Shown here piece by piece: positions 11,709 through 22,890 of a DNA stretch of 64,000 bases. Position numbers and translations under genes: made by a program. The stretch comes from Roridomyces roridus (Eukaryota > Basidiomycota > Agaricomycetes > Agaricales > Mycenaceae). The notes beneath the pieces were generated by a model. The model saw only the letters and a program-made list of their open reading frames with translations. It searched no databases and was not told where the DNA came from. The stretch lies in contig JARKIF010000034.1 of assembly GCA_029378245.1 (NCBI GenBank), positions 372,001-436,000 of the forward strand, read 5' to 3'. Positions within the stretch are counted from its first letter, which is position 1. Every line of letters begins with the position of its first letter.

Positions 11709-14700
11709 CTAGAAATACAGACTTGCGGCAAAAACGACTGAGGGCGCGTCAGAGAAACACCCAGGAAGAGAGCAGAGCACTCACTATCTCGCTTAATCTT
11801 AATCTGCGACTCTTCCATCTTCTTGAAAAGCTCCGCGTCACCAATCACTCGCGCAGCATCTCTAACCTCCCTACAAGTCTCATCCAAACGCGTAATAACG
11901 CGCACAATGGTCCCTTCCGCCACGTCCGTGAGATTGGTGATCTGCTCAAACGGCTGCAAGGAATTAGAGCGTGAAAAAAAGACTCGGGTCAAACCGACGG
12001 CGCACCATTCCTTTCGCCCACTCATACACCACCTCGACCAATCCAAACTTGAGGTTGGAGCGGAAATCCTCCGCAGCTACCTTGTGGAAATCCTGTATAC
12101 GCCCCACCCGGTCACTGATTGCAAGTATAGCCGCTCGCCCTTCCTCCAGTCGCGGGGATATTACAGGCTCGACGTCGGTCTTTTCTTGGAAAACGAAGCA
12201 CGAAAGCAGAGCGACTACTTCTTCTGGCTCGTAATTGGCCAGCGTATTCTCCAGGATGAGCTCCGTCAGAACCAGTTCATTCGCGGAGTTGATCTGCCAC
12301 GCTCCAGTCAACGTGAGAGACCGAGAAGCAATCGGGGAACCTTACTTCGCAGGCCACTCTGCCCTTCAAAAGCACCGTCGAGTTCTCATCGATGAACTTT
12401 AACTCTTGGAGCACTTCAATCCGCTGCTCATAGTCCGGTATAAGTTCAAGGTTTTGATCCGATATAGCGAGCTTGAGATTTGAAATGTTGGCCCGGAGCA
12501 CTTTTTCCCCGTGAAGGATGGAATACTACATGAGTTAGCTTGGAGTCAATGAAAAACTCTGCTGCTCACATGATCCTCAAAGTCGCCGCACAACAAACAC
12601 GCGCGGTTGTCCAAGCGCTGGACAAGCGTGTTCCTCGATCTCAACGTGTCTTGAAAGTCCAGAGCCCGCATCCGAGCCCAGTCAACCTCAGGAATGGCCG
12701 CGCTTCCAGACCACTCGTCCGCCAGGGCCTGTAGCAGCGCCAAAGCTTCCCGCATACGCGAAATGAGGTGTCTGTCGACGATCGCGTCGACATCAATCTA
12801 TGAAATTCAGTTCCCTGCAATCCTGTCTTTCTTTCAAGTCCTCACCTTGATCGTCCGCCCGGTGACAAAGGAGATGCTCGTCAAAGGTACTGCCGTTACT
12901 TCGTAAACCGCATCGGAAACCACCAATGACGCTGGATTCGGCGGCCAACGCGGGGTAACAGCTTGAGGATCTATATCTGCAGCCAAGCGAGTCAGAGTAC
13001 GCATCCCGCAAAAGATAAGACCTTACCCCGCTTACGACCCTTCGTCTCCGCGTTTACGAGAGCTAGAACAAAGTAGGTTCGGACTTTTTCAAGCACTCCG
13101 GTCTCCGACGCGACTACCGGGGCAGGTTTCAACAAAACAGCAAGATTATTGGACCTGAAATGCTACTCGTCTGATTAGAGGGTATTCAGGCTGTCAAACA
13201 AAGGCACGTACCCCATCTCGCAAAACCACAACCCTGCCAGAAGCAAGAGACTTGGCTCCTTGCGGGTGACCGACCGCCATCGAGAGTAGTCTTTGATTCG
13301 CGGAGACGATAGAAAACGAGTCGTCGTAATACGAATTGATATCAGGTTGGCAAATGTCGCAGCTTAGCTTGGCAAGGGACGAAAGTGTCTTTTCGCTCTA
13401 CAACGACGATGAGAACGCGTGATACGGAGAGTTTCAAAACGCACCTCCAACACTTGTTTCTGCTGATCAGGCAACAACCTCTGCGACGCGTTCTCGGAAA
13501 AGCTGCGCTTGATCATTTCCTCCACCTTGAGAGCTTCCACCCGCAGCAAATTCAGAATCATATTGTACGTCAACCGGAATTGAGACGAAAGTTTCCCCGG
13601 CGTCCCGAGCATCATCGTTTGAAGCGTCGTTTGCTGCAAAACATTAGAAACGAACGAACGCCACGGCTTCAACACACCTCCGGCAGTGAATCATTGGCGA
13701 CAATAATGACCGTGCCCGTCGGGTCTAATCCACGACGCCCAGCACGGCCAGCCATTTGTGTGTATTCACCGGGTAAGATGTCACGGAAACTACGTCCGTC
13801 ATGTTTGCGAATACCGGAGAACACAACACATTTCGCTGGCATGTTTACTCCCTAGATTATTGGTCAGATTTGTACAGTTATAGACAGGGTGACAAACCAT
13901 GGCAAATGTCTCGGTGGCGAAAAGTATCTTTACCAGCCCTCGGGCAAAGAGAATCTCCACGACCTCCTTGACGAGAGGAAGAAGGCCACCATGATGCACC
14001 CCAATTCCCCGAGAAAGCAAATCTCGCATACGCCCGATTTGAGGCAGCTTCTTGTCGGAACCTAGCGGTCCTCAGCATCCGAAAGAAAACTTGACTTGAA
14101 TACCCACCTTTCAATCGCGACAAAGCCTTCTCAATAGCGACATGCACTTCACTCTTCTCAACAGACGTGCAGAGATCGGCATTCGTAAGCGTCGCCGCAT
14201 TCTCCTCACACCTCTTCTTCGAAAACGTAAACACAACAACGGGAAGAAGAGCCTTTTTGCGCAGATGCCCGACAAGATGGACGTAGAGGTTCTTGTCCGT
14301 CGCATGATGCATCGTTCGCGGCGGAGCTCCTCCACCTCGTCCACCTCGAGCAGGAGGTGCTGCGCCCCTTCCACGAGCAGGAGCACCACCACGTTGCTGA
14401 CCTCGTTGAGCAGCCGCAGCGCCTCGAGCACCCACCCGCTGAACAGGAGGGAGTCCAGCTGCCTCTCGTTCCTTGTCTTGCTTGCGTCGAAGGGCTTCTC
14501 CGGCTTCCTTGTACCTACAGAACTGTGAGATTACATAGTCTATTGATGACGAATCACGCACCCTAATGCAAGGAAATCCCGACGAGCGTCAACGATCTTG
14601 TACATTTCACGCCCAGCGTAGAGATAATGTTCAAGAGGCACGGGTCTTTGCGCAGTCGAGATGACGTAGATATCCTTCTTCTTGGTCCGCCTATCCGGAC

Positions 14701-16369
14701 GTGAGGAGATGATGTAGGAAGAAAAATCAAACTCACCCAACCCAGTCAGCGAATTCCTTTGTATTTGGTACCGTTGCGGACAAGAGAATAATGTTAACAT
14801 GGTCGGGAAGCATGATTATAACCTCTTCCCAGACAACTCCGCGCTGAAAACATGTAAGCAGCCGCTGAAAGTGGTGCTTCACTCTCACCTCTGCATCGTT
14901 CACATAGTGCACCTCGTCGAAAATGACGAACTCCACATCCCGAATGAGATCGGCGCCCTTGTAAAGCATACTTCGTAAAATCTCCGTCGTCATGATTAGA
15001 CAGCTGGCTTCAGGGTTTATTTGCACATCTCCAGTCAAGATCCCGACCGAAGAGGGTTTAAAAGTCTGTTTAAAATCGCGGAACTTCTGGTTCGATAGCG
15101 CCTTGATAGGAGATGTATATATCGCACTATAACCCTTAAGTTGACATCCAAAGGTTGTGAAGGAAAGAAAACCTACCGAGTCATGTGTTTCTCGGCGAGC
15201 GCAATAGCATACTCGGCCACAACAGTCTTGCCCGCGGATGTATGAGCAGCGACGAATACGGAATCACCCATTTCGAGGTGATACACGGCTTGTTTTTGAA
15301 AAGTATCCAGCTCGAAGGGGTACTACGCGCCATGCTCAGACGAATAACTATCGAAAGAACGCATGAAATACCTTGTGGGCCATTTCGGGTACAAGCTCAT
15401 GAAAGTTTGTGAGCGGTGTATTCACATCGATTACATGCGCCCAATCTCGCTTTTGAATACGAGGTGCCCGGCGAACCACAGGCTTGATTGGTTTGAGGTT
15501 TGAACGCTAAGGATGGTCAGAGCTCGAAGGATGGTCTCACAACAACAACGCTTACCGTAGTTGGGAGAAGCTCGTCTATCTCATTTCCAGTGGCCGGAGG
15601 AGGCGCTTCTTGCACTTCGTCGAAAAACGCATCCGCCTCGGCTGCCTGTAAACTATTAGGAGACTAAAGGGCCGCGGAACTGAACGGACCAGCTCTTCAT
15701 CTTCAGTCGCATTGGGAATATTATCCAACACGAGCAACTCTTCATCAGCCTCCCCAGCCACGCGTAATCCCCTCGTGAAGCCAGGTGGTATGGTCTTGAG
15801 CCCAGCTTTCGATGTTTCCGGATTCGAAGAGATGATAGCATCCTCAAGACCGCCCGGCCAGAATGGGACATGTCCAGATCGACCACGAACAAAGTTCTTG
15901 CTCGGCCCTGGGGTCCTCTCCATAGATGTCGAAGTGAGACCCGTCGAAACGCGCGCATTGGGAATCTGGTAGCCAGATTCAGTTGACAAAAAAGCCATTT
16001 TTTCCCCGACTTGCCTCGACATGGCCTGTAACGCGTCCATTCAGCCCCGTCCGAATGAATGACACGCTCGTCGGTGGTGGCGAAGGATTGAACGAAAGCA
16101 GCGAAGGTACGGAGAGCTCCGAGGTCCAATGCCTAAGAGCTGGAGTTGAATAGAAATAATGGGACTTGGATGCACTGGCCGCACGCTTGGTACGTCGAGA
16201 GCCAGTGGGAGGGCAGCGTTTCTTGCGGTAGCAACAGCTTTTCTTCAATCTCTTGATGAACTTGCTCTCGGGATGGCAGTCCCGCGAGCCCGAGGTCCTT
16301 TAGGAAATCATCTCTCGACCGGGTCGGGGAGACAATTTGGTTGACGAGTTCGCGGTGGACGCTGTCCAT
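11709..16369 (-). CDS. SKI2: SKI2-family RNA helicase
   Basis: Multi-exon gene on the minus strand. The N terminus reads [20 protein letters not shown]. The helicase core includes [14 protein letters not shown] (Walker A, about 15202-15265), [14 protein letters not shown] (motif Ia), FDEVHYVND (DEVH box, near 14901-14925), LLSATVPN (motif III), [20 protein letters not shown] and [14 protein letters not shown] (motif VI). An RG/GG-rich loop replaces part of the linker before TMHHATDKN. The C terminus ends in IVFAASLYF, the usual ending of Ski2. Ski2 is the 3'-5' helicase of the Ski complex that feeds cytoplasmic mRNA to the exosome. One N-terminal intron appears to be GC-AG (after GHVE). All exons remain open, so this copy looks functional. 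A truncated copy lies at 26866-30161. Confidence 0.93.
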
Positions 16370-16545
16370 CGTTGTGATCAGATTATCTCAGCTCCGTGTC
16401 GCGTTCGGCAGCTATTGCATCCCGCTCGAAATAAGAGTTTGCGAGTTCCATGCTCTCTCAAAGGGGCCCTAATTCCACACACAGTGTTGATAGAATATCG
16501 GTACCCTACTCTACCGCCCCCTGCACCTCAGGTCATACACGACCC
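13049..16545 (-). repeat. Segmental duplication, source copy
   Basis: This segment, covering the SKI2 promoter, N terminus and helicase core, is repeated in the same orientation at 26866-30337 with high identity, introns included. The match starts at CGCGTTTACGAGAGCTAG and ends at CATACACGACCC upstream of SKI2. Confidence 0.9.
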
Positions 16546-17094
16546 TCATGATGTACGGGTGAATCTCTGCGAATCTTGGGAATAGTATTTAATACGGTCG
16601 CCGGAGGAAAACGCGGAGGGTTTATGCAAGCACAAATGACAAGTCGAGTATGCGTGTGCAGAGGCGTCAAGACGTTGAGACAATTTAAACCGCTCGCAGC
16701 CAGACAAGGAAAACTTGGTCTACGCACTGGAATGACCTGCAGAGACAACAGCAAGACACGACCAATTGCAAGAGAAATGATACATAGGTGGTGTCCAAGA
16801 AGATACAGTGTGCTCGCAAGAAAAATTTTAATCTGGTGACTCTGGTCTACGCCTCCGATTGGAGACGCCGTTAACTGTCCTGGGACCGCTCAAGACCATG
16901 GTGACCGGAAGCACTGGGGTGCCAGCCCGCGTCGATACCAAGCCATCTACGGTGCCCCTTCCTCTCACACGTTCAATGAGATCCATCCAGAGGTACCACA
17001 ATCTCCGATGGAGTGGTCGCCTTGCACGTCCCTCTTCAACGTCGCGTCGGATAGTTGCTGCGATGCCCCGCAGCTGTATGGCCCCGGCCCTGGA
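16546..17094. other. Intergenic, no gene recognised
   Basis: Sequence between the SKI2 upstream region (duplicated up to 16545) and the membrane-protein gene. No coding exons, repeats or RNA genes were recognised. Confidence 0.4.
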
Positions 17095-17800
17095 CTAAGC
17101 ATTCTGAGGACTCAGCCAAGTTGAAATCAAGTCACGTACGGAAAGGTATTCCTCTTTTTTAAAAGTTGGATGGAAAATTTGAAGGACTTCCTTCATGTCC
17201 AAAGCAAAGCGCTTAGCATCAGCGATAACCGAGTAGGCGTCTCTCCAGAGGGGAAATAATGTCACTGGAGGATTGATGAAAATGAAATTTTTGCAAAAAA
17301 GGATTGGCTCACAGAAGACAATAAAGAGGGACGAAATACCCAACAGCAGCCCAACAGCATAGCCCTGATGGAAGGCATAATATAAGAGCGACGCACTGCC
17401 CAGAAAAGCCACGGCAATAATGTACAGAATGAAAAGAAAACGCCAATGGGATTTGTTAATGATCTTGCACAAGATCAATAAAAGAGTTATGTATGTAGAA
17501 AAGATGACACACCTTTTCGAGCTCGAGCCTTCCTTCCTTCAGGAGCAAAGAATGCTCCGAAATTGCGCCATTCAATTCGTCCTGAATGGATGGTTGTATT
17601 TGCTGCGGGTTTTCAACATAAAAGCCGAAACGGAGGGCAGGTCGATTGAGCGCCTGGTCGCTCATCTGAAACGTATGGACAAAGTTTTCGACGGCATTGA
17701 AGACAGGTTGGACATGGTATACGCTGAAGAGAGTGAGATTGTTCAGGGAAGTTGAGGGGGACAGGCGTACTCGAATGGACCGGCATTGAATAGATTTCTA
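17095..17800 (-). CDS. Orphan membrane protein, N terminus unresolved
   Basis: Two 3' exons are well supported: one ending at 17513 (QALNRPALRFGFYVENPQQI ... RLELEK) and 17095-17463 (IINKSHWRFLFILYIIAVAF ... STWLSPQNA). They are joined by a GTGTGT..AAG intron. The last exon encodes two or three hydrophobic helices (FLFILYIIAVAFLGSASLLY, GLLLGISSLFIVF) followed by a soluble tail. The first exon can be read in frame back to about 17800 (LNNLTLFSVYHVQPVFNAVE), but I could not fix a start codon. Upstream exons may lie before the minisatellite. The function is unknown. Confidence 0.5.
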
Positions 17801-17945
17801 GGTCCCAAAACAAGCCGCAGTCGGTGGGCGGCTACCATGGTCGGTGATTCTTGAACTTCCGCGTCTTCCTGAAAAGGTAACATTCATTTCGGAACATGTT
17901 ATTAGGAAGACGGAACGAACAATATGAATGGGGGTGGCAGGAGGG

Positions 17946-18310
17946 GCCTAGAAAGCGCGTGAGTCGCAGGAAAAACTCTTGCGTGCAAGAGAAGCGAACC
18001 GTGATGGTCGTGGTGGGGTTGGGGTTGGGGTTGGAGGTGGCTGTAGCCGCCTAGAAAGCGCGTGAGTCGCAGGAAAAACTCTTGCGAGAAGAGAAGCGAA
18101 CCGTGATTGTCGTGGTGGGGTTGGGGTTGGGGTTGGAGGTGGCCGTAGCCGCTTAGAAAGCGTGTGAGTCGCAGGAAAAACTCTTGCAAGAAGAGAAGCG
18201 AACCGTGATGGTCGTGGTGGGGTTGGGGTTGGGGTTGGAGGTGGCTGTAGCCGCCTAGAAAGCGCGTGAGTCGCAGGAAAAACTCTTGCGTGCAAGAGGA
18301 GCGAACCGTG
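17946..18310. repeat. 102-bp minisatellite with G-rich telomere-like tracts
   Basis: Units begin at about 17946, 18049, 18151 and 18253 (spacing 103, 102, 102) with few differences. There are three full units and a partial fourth. Each full unit contains GGGGTTGGGGTTGGGGTTGG, able in principle to form a G-quadruplex. Because 102 is divisible by three, the minus strand can be read in frame through the array (a repeated QEFFLRLTRFLGGYSHLQPQ theme). I regard this as a by-product of the period rather than proof of a gene. Confidence 0.85.
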
Positions 18311-18573
18311 TTGGTGGCGGGGTCGAGAACGGCCAGAGGCTGGGGCTGAAAAGCGTGTTGGTCGCAGGAAAACTCCTGCGAGAAGACACGAACCGTGCTG
18401 CTGGCTATGGCGGCGCCAGCGTCGTTGGCAACGTCCATGTTGGACTACTGAGCGACGGAAAATACTTGATGGACTGTCGGATCGGAAGTGCTCACTCTTC
18501 CCAGGCAGAAGCCGGGCACATCGCTTCGCAGTGTCATATATTGGATACCTACCTCCTCAATAGCTTCTTCACA

Positions 18574-18996
18574 CTACGCCCTGCCTCCAGTAGCACCCCC
18601 GAAATGGGTGTTCTGGTTTCCATTTGGCTGCGGGTCTAAAACCCTCGGCAGCAACACACATTTAGTATGTCCTCCTCCTCCGCACGCACCGTCGCTCCGC
18701 GTTGACGTGCCCACCGCACAGGCTTGGATGTCCAACTCGAAATACAGAGTTAACCGATTCGCAACCTTCCGCAAGTCCTTGACGGCAACAACCTCACGGT
18801 AGCGCACAACGGGATCCTGGTGGCACGAGGTGTAGAAATTCGACGCGGCAGGAGGCCGAAGATATATTCCAGGAGTTGTCTGCGCGTCCGAGGTGGTCCC
18901 ACGAGCGATTTGTAGAGATGAGGGCATTGCGCCTGGCCACGGAGATTCAATAGCTGGCACAGATATTCTGTTGATTGCATATATGCATATGTGCAC
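18574..18996 (-). other. Possible exons of an unresolved gene
   Basis: A minus-strand stretch encoding TPGIYLRPPAASNFYTSCHQ and VVRYREVVAVKDLRKVANRL has protein-like composition, and a possible intron begins after ELDIQA. I could not connect it to a start codon or to the membrane-protein exons on the far side of the minisatellite. It may be a 5' part of that gene or a relic. Confidence 0.25.
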
Positions 18997-20211
18997 TGAC
19001 GAACCCTGGAAATAGTGAGGGTGTACTGACCGACGTGTTTCGTTCCATACGCTCCTCTTCCGGCTCGGAAAGACAATGTCGCCCTGTTGTGGAATGAAAG
19101 CCCTCGCCTACCGGGCTGCCTTGGCACATCGACGACGCTCCGACTGTCAAACCATTCGAATGTGCGGTGGAACTGCATTGACAGGAAACGGAAACATTGA
19201 GAGTCAGACCTCACCGTGATTCTGATCCAAGGAAGAGCCGCGGTGAGAAAAACCCAAGTGAAGTTCATTGTACATCGTTTAAAAAGCAATTTAATGGCTA
19301 TAACAATTCAACGGCTTGATATACTGGACGTATATCGACCTGTGCTCCCGTAAATAATCCACCTCGTCCAGGAACAGGCTGTTAAGAGGCGACGTGTTCA
19401 GATCTTTCATCCTACACTGTTCGAAGGTCATGCGATTCGAAATCCAATAACCCGCTCGATACCTCATAAACGCCATGTTGAGCGCAATGAGTTCATCGAG
19501 TGCGGTCTCGATCGTTTGGAGGTGATTTGCCGATGCAGATTCTCGCGTTCTCGCGAAAGCGATATCCAAGCCGGCGCACGCATTCATGAGCTCAGTAATG
19601 TTGCAGGGAGCAGCCTCCTTGAGAATGGAAAGATCTGTGGCCAACTTTCGGACATGGGCAGCCACGTTTGTGGGATCCATCCACGACAGCCATGATAGCA
19701 AGGACGATTTGGGGAGGTCGTTGAGTTGGGCTTGCAAACCCTCAATGACCAGTGGCCAGCGCTCTTGGAGGGCGTTGAAGTGAGTGCCGATATTACCCAT
19801 CACGTCCTTCCAGTCCTCCACCGGCTTGTGCGTCTCCCCGGGAGGGAGACGTGACCAACTTCCAGGCGGTCGAAGTGGCGCCCGGCGGAAGAGGAGGTAC
19901 TTTGCGAGGAAGGCAAGCCCTTGGAGGACCGCATCCACCAGGGAGTCGTATACCGAACTCAGAGAATCGAGGGTGTCCAAAAGCATGCCGCGGTGGTTGG
20001 TCAATGCGACGTCGATGTAGACGAGCTGCCGTGAGAGATCTGCGATGTCCGCGAATACCCTGAGGCCAGCTATGCCGGCTCTATCAAACTGGTGAAGTAG
20101 TTCATTCGTCGCGGTGTCCTGAGGAATCATTGAGCAGGACACATTGTGGATTGCGAGGTCACGGACTGATGTTTCGTGAATATGTCTCAAGTAGCGAGCA
20201 AAAAGCTCGGG

Positions 20212-20258
20212 CCCAGTGAGAAGTCCGTATGGCTGTATATTGGGAAATCTGGGGAAAT
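20212..20258 (+). repeat. Terminal inverted repeat, left end of the Tnp2 element
   Basis: Begins CCCAGTGAGAAGTCCGTATG and pairs with the reverse complement of 26409-26455. The next 100 bases carry subterminal copies of CCAGATATGG- and CTGGCCGTATC-like words. Confidence 0.88.
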
Positions 20259-20402
20259 CTTCCCGTATCAGAATCCGGTAAAATCCCAGATATGGCCAGA
20301 CCCAGCCTTAGAAATTCAGCAGTTTTTCTGGCCGTATCTGGGATTCTCATCCATATGTAGAATATTCGCTTCTGAATGATATTTTATTGCATTTATTACC
20401 GG

Positions 20403-20500
20403 TACCCCGTCCGCTCCCCGCGCTCGCTCCCCGCTGCTGCTCCCCCGCGCTCCCCGCTGCTGCTCCCCGCGCTCTACTCGCCGCTCTTCCAACTGCTCGC
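20403..20500. repeat. GC-rich low-complexity tract
   Basis: Imperfect repeats of CTCCCCGCTGCTGCTCC and related words inside the left part of the transposon, just 3' of the accessory gene. No coding role is apparent. It may be part of the 3'UTR or of the subterminal region. Confidence 0.5.
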
Positions 20501-20596
20501 GCACTCACACAGTCACGTTCGCCGGCCTCCGCCCCGCACTCCAGCTCCTCGTCACTCTGCCGCCGCCGACTCTGCACTTCCTCCTCGCCTCCCAAT

Positions 20597-22801
20597 CTAA
20601 GCAGCCAGAGCCTGTAAACGAATAATAAGAGATTGTCCCCGAGAAGGTCTAATACATACCGCTGCGGCAGCATCTTTGGCCTTCCTCTCCCGATCTTTCC
20701 AGAACTACCAGCCATGTCAGGTTGTGAATGTGCAGGCAAAGATGCCACATACCTTTTGTCCCTCCTCTCCGAGGTCATCCCAATAAGCCTTGAAGTCGTT
20801 TTTGTCGAATTCGGGATTCGTACGTGCCCAGACTATTGCGCACAAGCCGCTAAATGAATGGAATCGGTAAAGAATTATCGGGTAAGTAAGGGGACACACC
20901 GCGCCGTTGTACTGCTCTGACTGGGTTTATACGGCTTTTTGGATGCGGGCTTGGGTGCTGGTGCTTTGTGTGTGGGAATAGAAGCTGCTGCAGGAATGAC
21001 AGGTTTGGCGATGGGGGCTGGGGCATTCTTTGAGGAGGAAGAGTCTGAACTGTTGTCGGAGGATAGTGCGACTTGCAGAAGAATATCCATATTGGTCGGA
21101 GGTGCTGAGTCGGTGGAGATTGTGGATGTAGAGACGACACGAGCGGTAGTAGTTTCGACACGAGCAGGGCTATTGACGACACGGGCATGGGAAGAGACAG
21201 TGTTGACAGGGGCAGCGGTACCGTCAACGCGGGCAGAGGCATCATTGATGAGGGGAGAGGCATCGTCGACACGGGCGGCAGTCACGCGGACGGAGGAACT
21301 ATCGAGACAGATGGAGGTGTGGCCGACTGGCTCAGAAGGCGACCGGCTCGGAGGTGGTGGGGGCAGTTCGTCCGTATCGACTCTGGATGGCGGGGCCGGG
21401 GAATGCACGGATAAAGTGCCTGCAAAATGTGAGACGACGTCCGCAGTAATGAATGAGCTTACCGGATGCAGCGCGGGATTGCTTGATGACTTAGGACAGG
21501 CTAAGCGACACGGGTGATTGAAACGGGAAGAATTCACCTCTGTCCGCTCCTCTGATCGCTTTATTTGCGGTTGGGGCGCTGCGACGTTGTCAGACAAAGG
21601 ACATCAAACGGACATGGAGGAACGTACAGCGGATTTACGACTCTCTGGGAGTTTACTGGTCAGCTAATGATAGACAGACAAAGGGATGAGACGTACGATG
21701 TCAGGGCGCTTACCCCGCGCGTTTGACTCAATGGCGCCGCCGTTGGATTTCCTACGCTTCCTGTCGTTGCCGTCGCTACTGTGAATTGACTTCCTCTTTT
21801 GGGGAGAAGGGTGGGTCCGAGAGGAGATATTGTCCGAGTCGATGGGGAGGCTGTTTTCCTGTTCGGCTACTGTCTTCTTCTGCTTAAAATACCGATCGCC
21901 GTGCGAGCCCTTCCAACTGGAATACTGCTGAGTGCCAATCCAGTCGGCTTTCCAGTGTCCATGGCAGAGCCGAAGGTCGGGATACTCCTTCTCCATAGCC
22001 TCCCTGAATCTCTCCTTCACATTCTGGCCCATCGTCGACCAACCAGAGTCGTCGAGAAGGCCGGCCTTTGCGAGATCGTGCATTACTGAGGTCGCGGTGG
22101 CTTTGATGGCCGCCACAGTTTCGAGAGTCGGGGGAGTGCCCATGGCATCTTCCGCAAAGTGGAACGAGGCAGCCGTGATTTTGGGGACGTCCGCGGCGTC
22201 GACCTGAGTGACACCTCTCTTCTTTCCGATCGCATCGTTATACTTTCCCTTCTGCCAGTACTGCACGAGCGGGTAATCGCCCTCAGACAAAGATGACGAC
22301 GAAGAAGGAGGAGGGTGTTGTCTAGAGCCAGCAGTGGTAGTGAGTGCCTGTAGCAATTGTGTTCTGCATTCTGCGGGCATGTCACGTTGGCGGTCTCGAA
22401 CGAGAGACAGATAGCGCACCTGAGCTGTTCGTTATCTCGCTTGAGCATCGTAACCTCCATCTCCTTCCGCGCCAATTCAATTTGCAGCTTCGTCATCAAT
22501 GCGTATTGAGGTGTAGGGTAAGCCTGCAACTTCTCGTCAGTCACATATCCAATGAATGGCTCGGGACACTCACCGGGTACCCAGAGTGGCTCGTACTGTT
22601 TCCGAGGGAGGAGGAGGATCCAAGAGATGAAGACGATCTATAAATTTCGGGGGATGACATGGTGGGCGATGGAAGTGTCCATTCGGAGCTGGTGTCGTCC
22701 TGCAAGGACATATCGAGCATGGAGGAGGATCCTTCGCCAGTAGGATGGTTGAAAAGGCTCTCGTCGCCGGCGAAGAGCTGCGAGGAGCCTGCTCGATGCA
22801 T
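20597..22801 (-). CDS. Transposon accessory protein with coiled coil
   Basis: Multi-exon minus-strand gene inside the Tnp2 element. Exon 1 (22574-22801) starts MHRAGSSQLFAGDESLFNHP. Exon 2 starts at 22523 and holds a heptad-like segment, LMTKLQIELARKEMEVTMLK. A long exon follows with DYPLVQYWQKGKYNDAIGKK and a basic, nuclear-signal-like RKRRKS. The final exons read NPEFDKNDFKAYWDDLGEEG, FWKDRERKAKDAAAA and ALAA-stop at 20597. The order coiled coil, basic region, HMG-like tail suggests a DNA-binding partner of the transposase, comparable in role to the second protein of plant CACTA elements; this is inference. The exons traced here are open. Boundaries in the middle (20940-21720) are less certain. 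Confidence 0.6.
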
Positions 22802-22890
22802 GGCCGTAGAAAGGAAGAGGGGACAAACAAGGACACAACAACGCGAACGCGTTCTTTACCAGTCTATTTCTCACTACAAACTCTACATAA

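Noticed and set aside
11709..16369. MTR4 instead of SKI2
   Set aside because: The N-terminal exons ([23 protein letters not shown] region), the RG-rich insertion and the IVFAASLYF ending fit Ski2 rather than Mtr4. Mtr4 would show a different N terminus.
17902..18438. A 178-codon repetitive open frame across the minisatellite
   Set aside because: The frame stays open because the repeat period is a multiple of three. The deduced peptide has no similarity to known families and other frames are open too.
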